Shown: positions 32,386-39,009 of the stretch, one piece after another
How the letters are laid out: every line of letters begins with the position of its first letter
How positions within the stretch are numbered: position 1 is the first letter of the stretch
Position numbers and translations under genes: made by a program
Notes under the pieces: generated by a model
The model's input: only the letters and a program-made list of their open reading frames with translations
What the model was told of the DNA's origin: nothing
Databases searched by the model: none
Assembly (NCBI GenBank): GCA_025454855.1
Contig: JALONS010000005.1
Coordinates: forward strand, 1 to 39,009
Origin: Arcicella sp.
GTDB taxonomy: Bacteria; Bacteroidota; Bacteroidia; Cytophagales; Spirosomataceae
Direction of reading: 5' to 3'
DNA length: 39,009 nucleotides

Positions 32386-32450
32386 TGTATAATACTGGGG
32401 GTGTGGTAAGTACGAAGTATTAAGTCCAAAGTATTAAGTATTAGTGGAGG

Positions 32451-32483
32451 GACTTCCCGATAGTTTAAAACCATCGGGAAGTC
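32451..32483. repeat. Hairpin related to the spermidine-operon hairpins
   Basis: GACTTCCCGAT (32451-32461) pairs perfectly with 32473-32483; one mismatch later the stem can extend through GTTT/AAAC. The arm ACTTCCCGA and A-rich loop match the hairpin at 4181-4213. It follows the giant gene by 65 bp and lacks a T-run, so termination is uncertain. Confidence 0.7.
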
Positions 32484-32678
32484 TAAAAGGCTTGATTGAC
32501 AGTATTTCAAGTATCGAAATATTTTCAGAATAAGATTTTAAAATCTACCTAATACTTAGGACTTAATACCTAATACTCTGAACATAACACTTGAGTACAA
32601 AGACACAATTATTTAAGAATTATGATTGATTCGATTTACGATTATTTGTCTGATTATCAACAATTTATTCGTAAATCT

Positions 32679-32707
32679 TAATCGCAGTGGCGAACCACTC
32701 AGATTAA
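32679..32707. other. Small structured hairpin with CGAA tetraloop
   Basis: TTAATC (32679-32684) and GATTAA (32702-32707) enclose AGTGG (32686-32690), loop CGAA, CCACT (32695-32699). The two stems are separated by short internal loops. It may be part of a dispersed repeat or of the next gene's 5' leader. Confidence 0.5.
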
Positions 32708-32815
32708 TTGTAAATAATTTGAGCTGAATACTTAATACTTAGGACTTAATACTTAATACTCAATACATTCTCCCAATTATTTCAAAAAATAAAATCATAT
32801 TAAATTGATATTCAA

Positions 32816-35011
32816 ATGGAAAAATTAAGATACATACTCAATTTCAATAAGTTATTGATATTGCTCTTTATGTTTATCGGTGGCAATGCGTTTGGACAAG
32901 TTACCCTGTCGCTCAGGTACCTTTCTTCCGATAATAAATACCATGTGTATTTAACACCAACCACCGCTTTGGCTTCCGTTACCAATCCCCGATTGACAGA
33001 TGGTAGTTCACAAATCACGTTGATGGCTTCTACGGGAAACTTGACCATTGGAACGGTGACATCGGTAAGTCCTGCGGGAAGCTGGGATTTATCCACTACC
33101 ACTCGCAACAATGGTGATGCCGCCAGCGGAGCCCCAACGGGAAAAGATTTCTTTGTCATTACTCCTGCGGGTGATTTCAATAGTATTGTTTATACTTCTG
33201 GAACGGAAGTAGAATTATTCAACTTTGATGTAACAGGTACTTGTACAGGTAGTTTAGATATTTTACCAGCGGGTAGCCAAACCGCAGGAGCAGGTACATT
33301 AAACATTGGTTCGTATTACAGTGTGAGAGGTTATTCGGGAGGAATCGGAACGAATCACTTTTCGAGTACCTACAATATGAGTGCGGCTTGTCCTGTTTCT
33401 GCGACAACTGCTCCAGATTTAGTAACTACTATCGGACAACCCGCCACACCGCTAACGGTTGGACAACCCAGTAATGTGCCTGTAACGATAACAAACGTAG
33501 GAACAGCCCCCGCAACGGGACCTATCACCACTACCTTTACCTTACCAACGGGTACAACAGCACCCGCCAGTTTCTTGAGCAATGGTAGTTCTTGTACTAC
33601 TTCTGGGCAAACGGTGACGTGTTCAACGCCCGGTCCAATTAGTAATACAGCTCCAACAAATACCTCAGTCATTAATGTGCCAGTAACACCGTTACCTTCT
33701 TCGGCAGGAACGAGTCCGCAATTCAATGCGACAACTTCAGCTCCTAATGAACCAGTAGCCAATACAGGTAATAATGGTGCAAATCCAATGACTCCATCAA
33801 CGCCAATTGCTGGCGTACCAGATTTAATAACGAGTATCGGACAACCTACCACACCACTTACCGTAGGGCTACCCAGTAATATACCCGTAACGGTTACAAA
33901 CGTGGGTTCAGCCCCTGCTACGGGACCTATTACAACTACTTTTACCTTACCAACGGGTACAACAGCCCCTGCGAGTTTCTTGAGTAATGGTAGTTCTTGT
34001 ACTACCTCTGGACAAACAGTTACTTGCTCAACACCTGGTCCGATAAGTAATTTATCGCCCAATAATACGGCAGTAATTAATATTCCTGTAACACCTTTGG
34101 CGAGTACAGTAGGAACAAATCCTCCATTTAATGCTACAACTTCCGCACCGAACGAACCTACGAATAATACAACAAACAATCCTGCTACCCCCATGACACC
34201 GTTAGCGGCAGTAGTAGCTGGCAACACCGTAGTAAGTGTAAAAGTATTATTGCAAGGAGCTTACCAAAGTGCAGGACTGATGAGAGACCAGTTACGTTCT
34301 AAAAACCTCATTCCGACCACTGAACCTTATACTGCTTTGGGATATGTTCACAAAAGTGGCGGTGGCGGTGAAACCGTAACGAGTTCAATTTTGGCGGTTT
34401 CAGACCCTAATAATGCTATTGTAGATTGGGTAGTAGTAGAATTAAGAGATGCCACCACACCAAGCACTGTAATTGCCTCTAAATCAGCCTTGATTCAAAA
34501 AGATGGTGATGTAGTAAGTGCCACTGATGGTATTTCTGCGGTAACATTCACGGGCGTTTCGGTCAATAACTATTACGTATCGGTGAAACACCGAAACCAT
34601 TTAGGAGTAATGACTAAAACAGCTCAGAATTTTGCTTCAACCGTAGGACTGATTGACTTCACATTGCCTTCGACTCAAACGAATGGAACAAATCCACAAA
34701 AAGTATTGAGTGATGGTAGATTAGCTCTTTGGGCTGGTAATACAACGGGCGATAATCAAGTGATTTATTCGGGAGGTTCAAATGATGTATCTCCAATTTA
34801 TAACTTTATTTTCAACGATTTAGCCAATACGGCTAAAACAACCACCTTCGTAAAAACGGCTTACTCACGCAACGATGTGAATTTAAGTGGAACGGTGGTT
34901 TATCAAGGACCTTCAAACGAAGTAGATATGATAATGGTGAATATTCTTACGCACCCAGCCAATTTGGTTAGTAAAAGTCCATCTTACATCATCTTAGAAC
35001 AAATTCCATAA
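32816..35011 (+). CDS. Secreted repeat protein with the shared C-terminal module (731 residues)
   Basis: ATG at 32816 begins a signal peptide that ends near FIGGNAFGQ (about residue 28). Residues about 29-198 form an N-terminal beta-rich domain (VTLSLRYLSSDNKYHVYLT to EVELFNFDVTGTCTGSLDI) distantly like the repeated module of the next protein. Residues about 200-466 are two tandem 135-residue repeats with DUF11/CARDB-like beta-sandwich character. Residues about 467-731 are the C-terminal module shared with the giant protein, with VDWVVVELRDAT, KDGDVV, VSVKHRNHLGVMT, and a duplicated WAGN/DVN motif pair ending ILEQIP. It is probably exported and surface exposed, with no catalytic motif seen. 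It lies between two other large proteins with the same tail, so the three likely work together. Confidence 0.9.
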   Translation: MEKLRYILNFNKLLILLFMFIGGNAFGQVTLSLRYLSSDNKYHVYLTPTTALASVTNPRLTDGSSQITLMASTGNLTIGTVTSVSPAGSWDLSTTTRNNGDAASGAPTGKDFFVITPAGDFNSIVYTSGTEVELFNFDVTGTCTGSLDILPAGSQTAGAGTLNIGSYYSVRGYSGGIGTNHFSSTYNMSAACPVSATTAPDLVTTIGQPATPLTVGQPSNVPVTITNVGTAPATGPITTTFTLPTGTTAPASFLSNGSSCTTSGQTVTCSTPGPISNTAPTNTSVINVPVTPLPSSAGTSPQFNATTSAPNEPVANTGNNGANPMTPSTPIAGVPDLITSIGQPTTPLTVGLPSNIPVTVTNVGSAPATGPITTTFTLPTGTTAPASFLSNGSSCTTSGQTVTCSTPGPISNLSPNNTAVINIPVTPLASTVGTNPPFNATTSAPNEPTNNTTNNPATPMTPLAAVVAGNTVVSVKVLLQGAYQSAGLMRDQLRSKNLIPTTEPYTALGYVHKSGGGGETVTSSILAVSDPNNAIVDWVVVELRDATTPSTVIASKSALIQKDGDVVSATDGISAVTFTGVSVNNYYVSVKHRNHLGVMTKTAQNFASTVGLIDFTLPSTQTNGTNPQKVLSDGRLALWAGNTTGDNQVIYSGGSNDVSPIYNFIFNDLANTAKTTTFVKTAYSRNDVNLSGTVVYQGPSNEVDMIMVNILTHPANLVSKSPSYIILEQIP
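33413..34217 (+). repeat. Tandem 405-bp (135-codon) repeat, two copies
   Basis: Copy 1 is 33413-33817, copy 2 33818 to about 34217. Over the core (for example FTLPTGTTAPASFLSNGSS) the proteins are identical, whereas the DNA differs at third codon positions (GCC/GCG, AGC/AGT, ACT/ACC), so selection has kept the protein sequence since duplication. Confidence 0.9.
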
Positions 35012-35021
35012 TGGAGTAGGA

Positions 35022-35075
35022 AGATTGAAAAGTACTATTAAGTCAAAAATTTGATGAATTAATACTTTTCAATCT
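35022..35075 (+). terminator. Hairpin after the 731-residue protein gene
   Basis: AGATTGAAAAGTA (35022-35034) pairs perfectly with TACTTTTCAATCT (35063-35075) around a 28-nt loop. There is no T-run after it, so it may be a weak terminator or an RNA-stability element in the 111-bp gap to the next gene. Confidence 0.5.
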
Positions 35076-35122
35076 CCTTAAAATAACGCCTAAAATACCA
35101 TGAACCTTTGGTTTTATCTAAA

Positions 35123-38100
35123 ATGTTCCAAGATATGAAAAGTCCTTTTTACATAATCAAGTCTTGGTGTCTTGCATTTTTACTGAGCTTTTTAGCTTTA
35201 GCACAAACTGGTTTTACCCAAAATGTAAAGCTGTTTGTCAGAAGTAAGGCTGCAAGCCCAAACGTCTATGAAGTGGGTATGATTGCCTCTGGTTCGTATT
35301 CAAATGCTTATTTCAATACTGGACAAGTTACCCTCAAAGCACCAAAATCGGGTATGGCATTTTGTAGTGTCAATACCAAAATTGGGGATTGGGGTGGAGC
35401 GACTTCAGTAGTGAATAATACCAATCCGAATACTACGGCAACCCCCTATTTCACCACCGTAAGGAATGCAACATCCAATAGTGTAGCCTTAACTAATGAT
35501 TATTTTATCATTGGTAAAACCGCTACGCCTTTACCTGTAAATATTTCCGCAAATACAGAATATGTTTTATTTGAATTAACCGTTTGCCCTGGTACTTGCT
35601 CAGGAATATTGAGCCTCTATGAAAATGGAGTTGATGCTTGGGACGGCAGCGATTTGAGTTATAATGTTGGGCAATCTATCAGTTTGGATGGTATTGACCA
35701 GTATCAGAGTAACGATAATACCCGTGGTACTGCTAATTGCACAGTAGCTTTAGCTGATACAGATGGCGACGGTCTCACCGATTCCCAAGAATTGACATTG
35801 GGAACTAATCCCAATGATTTAGATTCGGATGATGATGGTATTAGTGATGGAGATGAGGTAAATGGTACTGGACCATTAACGGCAAGTACCAAAACAAACC
35901 CGCTCATTGCGGATACGGATGGAGATGGTATTAAAGATGGTACAGAAGTAGGTGTAACAACTCCCATTGCTGACCCCGATGGAGCAGGACCTTTATTGGG
36001 TACAAATGTGAGTGCTGGCAATTTTATACCAGACGCAGATAGTGCTACTAAAACCGACCCAACTAAAGCCGATACCGATGCGGATGGTTTACCCGATGGT
36101 ATAGAAGACACCAACAAAAACGGAAAATTTGATACAGGGGAGATTAATCCTTTGAATATTGATACCGACGGAGATGGCTTGCTGGATGGGGCAGAAGATG
36201 CCAATAAAAATGGCGTGGTAGATGCAGGTGAAACCGACCCTCGAGTATTCAATGCCACTGCTCCGCCTACTTGTGAAATTAGTTATTTTTTACGGACAAA
36301 AGTAGGTTCGCCGAATATCTTTGAAGTAGGGATGATTTCTCCCAACGCTTATAGTAATGTTTATTTCAATACAGGACAGATTACTTTTAAAGCCCCAAAA
36401 GGCTCAGGCGGTAAGCAATTAAGTATTTGTAATGTAAACACAAAAATAGGTGATTGGGGTGGTGCAACAACTACCGCTAATAATACCAATCCGAGTGTAA
36501 CATCCACACCTTTATTTACCAGTATTCGTACGGCGATGAATGGTACAACGGCACTGACTGATGATTACTTCGTAGTTGGAAAGTCAGCAACCCCAGTGCT
36601 TCAAAATATTACGCCCAATACCGAGTACATCTTATTTGAAATGACTGGCTGTCCCAATAGTTGTACTGGAAGCTTGGTACTTTATGAAAATCAAGGTACA
36701 ACCAGCCCTGATGCTTGGAATGGTACGGATGTCAGTTACAACCCAGGGCAAGCCGTGAGTTTCGATGGTATTGAAAGATATTGTAGTAATGTAAACCGAG
36801 GTGCTGCTACTTGTACAGACCCCGTATTACTAACAGATACTGATGGTGACGGAGTACCCGATTCTCAAGAGCTAATAGACGGTACAAGTATCACCAACGC
36901 TTGTGATTTTGTTTTGGCAAATCAGACTACTGCCCCATCAAGTGCTTGGAATTCATCTGATTGCGATGGTGATGGTGTAACAAATGGCAAAGAAAAAATT
37001 GATGGAACAAATCCTTTGAACTCTTGTAGTTTGATATTGTCGAGTCAAACGCTTACGCCTTCAACGGCTTGGGCTACGGCTGATTGTGATAATGATGGAA
37101 ATCCAAACGGAACTGACCCTAATAAATTAGTAGCCACTGCCACCAATGATATGCTGACCGCTCCATTAGGAAGTCCATCTACGGTGAATGTTTTAGCAAA
37201 TGATGACTTCTTGGCTGGTTCAAATATCAGCATCAACAAAACAGGTGGTACAGCCGCAGGCACGGTTTCATTTAATCCACTCACGGGTATAATGACCTAC
37301 ACGCCAACAGCAGCAGAAGCAGGTACAACGGTAACGGTAATTTATGAAGTTTGTAAAAATACGCCAACCCCACAAGTTTGTGCTACGGCTACGGTAAATA
37401 TTCAAGTGGGTAATCCACCAAGTTGTGAAATTAGTCTATTTGTGAGAACCAAAGCAGGCACTACCAATACCTTTGAGGTAGGGATGATTTCACCGAATAA
37501 TTATAACAATGTTTACTTCAATACAGGACAAGTTACCATCAAAGCTCCCAAAGGAGTGGGTGGAAAGCAGTTAATTATTTGTAATGTAAATACGAAAATT
37601 GGTGATTGGGGTGGGGCTACTACGGTAGTTAATAATACTAATCCAAGTACAGCTTCTACGCCGTTGTTTACTTCTATTCGTACCGCAACGGCAAGTTCAG
37701 TGGCTTTGACGGATGATTATTTTATCATCGGTAAATCAACTGCACCCGTGTTGCAAAACGTTTCAGCCAATACAGAGTATATTTTATTCGAAATGACGGG
37801 ATGTCCGAATACTTGTACGGGTGATTTGAAATTATATGAAAATCAAGGAACTGCTACGCCAGATACATGGAATGGTACTGATTTGAGCTATAACCCCGGT
37901 CAGGCAATTAGTTTTGATGGTATTGAGAGATATTGTAACAATGTGATGAGAGGTGCGGCTACTTGTTTAGATGTTGAGAATCCTTTGGCAATCAATGACA
38001 TCAATATTACGCCCAAAAATACCGCAGTCACTGGTAATATTTTGACCAACGATAACAAAGGAAGTTTACCAATTACGACTACGGTATTGAATCCAGCTAC

Positions 38101-39009
38101 AAACGGAACGTTCACATTGGGAGTTAATGGTGCTTACACTTACACTCCAAATAGTAATTACGTAGGTAAAGACTCCGTTCGTTATCAGATTTGTAATAAC
38201 CAAACGCCAGCCGTTTGTGACCAAGCGTGGGTTTATCTTACGATAACAGATTCACCAAATGCGTTACCAACTAATCCTCCGATAGCTATGCCAGACGTGA
38301 ATCAAACGTTGGTAAATACGCCAGTAAGTGGAACAGTGTCTAACAATGATAGTGACCCCGATGCTGGGCAAGTCCTTGATTTTACAAAGCTGACGAACCC
38401 GACCAATGGTACTGTAATTTTCAATGCTACAACGGGTGCATACACTTACACGCCAAACACTGGTTTTGTGGGTACAGATGTATTTACGTATAAAGTTTGT
38501 GATAATGGTTCGCCTTCTCAATGTGCCTCTACCAATGTTACGGTAAAAGTTACTCCTGATAACAGCGGAGGCGGAAATATCAAACCAGTTGCCAATGACG
38601 ATGCCTACACAACGGGTAAAGGAGTTGGTTTCAATGGAAATGTGTCCTTAAATGACCACGACCCCAATACTGGACAAACGCTAACGTTTGCGGCAATTTC
38701 ACCCGCATCGAACGGAACGGTATTGATGAATTCGGATGGAACATTCAGTTATGCTCCAAACGCCACATTCGTTGGAACGGATAAATTTATGTACAAGGTT
38801 TGTGATAATGGTTCGCCGTCTTTATGTGATACTGCAACGGTATATATCAACATCACTGACCCGCTGAATACGGTTTGTGTGACGTTTAGTTTGAAAGCAA
38901 TTTTAGAAGGTCCTTTAAATTCAGTTTCTGGCTTGATGAGTACTTTCTTAAATCAGCGAGGATTACTACCAGGGCAAACGCCAATCGGTGTTAATGCCGT
39001 AGCCACACC
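35123..39009 (+). CDS. Large secreted multidomain protein, 3' end beyond window (at least 1295 codons)
   Basis: The frame is open from ATG 35123 (or ATG 35135, MKSPFY) to the right edge. The signal peptide ends near FLALAQTG. Parts by approximate residue: beta-module A1 33-205 (NVKLFVRSK, KIGDWGGAT, LFELTVCPGTCSG); TSP3 repeats 211-373, similar to type 1 of the giant protein; A2 381-569; a TSP3-like stretch with two DCDGDG/DCDNDG loops 571-670; an Ig-like domain 670-763; A3 766-950; three Ig-like/cadherin-like domains 952-1248 with the TYTPNxxFVGxDxFxYxVCDN signature; then the start of the shared C-terminal module (VTFSLKAILEGPLNSVSGLM) at about 1250. If the module has the usual 265 residues, the protein should end roughly 650 bp past the window. 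No enzyme motif; likely a surface protein. Confidence 0.88.
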   Translation, partial: MFQDMKSPFYIIKSWCLAFLLSFLALAQTGFTQNVKLFVRSKAASPNVYEVGMIASGSYSNAYFNTGQVTLKAPKSGMAFCSVNTKIGDWGGATSVVNNTNPNTTATPYFTTVRNATSNSVALTNDYFIIGKTATPLPVNISANTEYVLFELTVCPGTCSGILSLYENGVDAWDGSDLSYNVGQSISLDGIDQYQSNDNTRGTANCTVALADTDGDGLTDSQELTLGTNPNDLDSDDDGISDGDEVNGTGPLTASTKTNPLIADTDGDGIKDGTEVGVTTPIADPDGAGPLLGTNVSAGNFIPDADSATKTDPTKADTDADGLPDGIEDTNKNGKFDTGEINPLNIDTDGDGLLDGAEDANKNGVVDAGETDPRVFNATAPPTCEISYFLRTKVGSPNIFEVGMISPNAYSNVYFNTGQITFKAPKGSGGKQLSICNVNTKIGDWGGATTTANNTNPSVTSTPLFTSIRTAMNGTTALTDDYFVVGKSATPVLQNITPNTEYILFEMTGCPNSCTGSLVLYENQGTTSPDAWNGTDVSYNPGQAVSFDGIERYCSNVNRGAATCTDPVLLTDTDGDGVPDSQELIDGTSITNACDFVLANQTTAPSSAWNSSDCDGDGVTNGKEKIDGTNPLNSCSLILSSQTLTPSTAWATADCDNDGNPNGTDPNKLVATATNDMLTAPLGSPSTVNVLANDDFLAGSNISINKTGGTAAGTVSFNPLTGIMTYTPTAAEAGTTVTVIYEVCKNTPTPQVCATATVNIQVGNPPSCEISLFVRTKAGTTNTFEVGMISPNNYNNVYFNTGQVTIKAPKGVGGKQLIICNVNTKIGDWGGATTVVNNTNPSTASTPLFTSIRTATASSVALTDDYFIIGKSTAPVLQNVSANTEYILFEMTGCPNTCTGDLKLYENQGTATPDTWNGTDLSYNPGQAISFDGIERYCNNVMRGAATCLDVENPLAINDINITPKNTAVTGNILTNDNKGSLPITTTVLNPATNGTFTLGVNGAYTYTPNSNYVGKDSVRYQICNNQTPAVCDQAWVYLTITDSPNALPTNPPIAMPDVNQTLVNTPVSGTVSNNDSDPDAGQVLDFTKLTNPTNGTVIFNATTGAYTYTPNTGFVGTDVFTYKVCDNGSPSQCASTNVTVKVTPDNSGGGNIKPVANDDAYTTGKGVGFNGNVSLNDHDPNTGQTLTFAAISPASNGTVLMNSDGTFSYAPNATFVGTDKFMYKVCDNGSPSLCDTATVYINITDPLNTVCVTFSLKAILEGPLNSVSGLMSTFLNQRGLLPGQTPIGVNAVAT

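Larger units (their letters stand above)
32414..32766. repeat. Three copies of a TTAATAC-type intergenic repeat
   Basis: Copies B (32549-32578) and C (32726-32766) share TAATACTTAGGACTTAATAC in direct orientation. Copy A (32414-32444) is the inverted form, with GTATTAAGTCC followed by AAGTATTAAGTATTAG. Each is built of the heptamer TTAATAC/CTTAATA. A and C could pair in a transcript. Confidence 0.75.
32386..32815. other. Repeat-rich intergenic region between the giant and 731-residue protein genes
   Basis: 430 bp with no gene. It contains a GACTTCCCGAT hairpin, three copies of a TTAATAC-based repeat in two orientations, a GATTTACGA/TCGTAAATC inverted repeat (32633-32641 and 32669-32677), and a tight AGTGG-CGAA-CCACT hairpin. 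No clear promoter or T-tailed terminator was found. Confidence 0.7.

Noticed and set aside
33370-34227. 285-codon minus-strand frame opposite the tandem repeats of the 731-residue protein
   Set aside because: It mirrors the repeat, has no signal or domain, and the silent-site pattern shows the plus strand is the coding one.

Overview
The window looks like chromosomal DNA of a Bacteroidota bacterium, most plausibly order Cytophagales. The evidence is a SusC/SusD pair with an adjacent ECF sigma factor, TAnnTTTG-type -7 promoter elements, almost no Shine-Dalgarno sequences, AT-rich intergenic DNA, and very large secreted repeat proteins. The genus cannot be fixed from the sequence alone. I saw no rRNA, tRNA, CRISPR array, transposase or phage gene.

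Left part (1-5.5 kb), housekeeping metabolism: pyrG (CTP synthase); a convergent AEC-family transporter; then, divergently, a two-gene spermidine operon made of carboxy(nor)spermidine dehydrogenase and nspC decarboxylase, the alternative route to spermidine. Two related hairpins lie between the two spermidine genes, and a perfect 48-nt palindrome ends the operon.

Middle (5.5-11.7 kb, minus strand), a nutrient-uptake locus in the order ECF sigma factor, small protein, SusC, SusD. The small protein matches only the cytoplasmic sigma-binding N-terminus of a FecR-type anti-sigma factor; the membrane segment and periplasmic sensor are absent. An intrinsic terminator separates it from the sigma gene. 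The sigma gene and the divergent amidohydrolase operon share a 341-bp intergenic region with a LacI-type tandem operator.

12.0-16.4 kb: two secreted amidohydrolase-family proteins. One has an intact metal site in its second half only. Its first half and the whole second protein have lost the HxH motif.

16.4-39.0 kb, surface-protein island: a 0.98-kb leader region with two terminator-like hairpins, a 4997-residue secreted protein, a 731-residue secreted protein, and a third large protein that runs off the right edge. The giant carries two arrays of nested thrombospondin-type-3-like calcium-binding repeats, four super-repeats of about 232 residues followed by four of about 220. All three proteins use the same C-terminal module of about 265 residues (only its start is visible in the third), which ends in a duplicated dockerin-like motif. 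None of the completed ones ends in a recognisable type IX secretion C-terminal domain. This shared module, together with repeated beta-sandwich modules in the second and third proteins, is the best candidate here for an undescribed surface-assembly or anchoring system.
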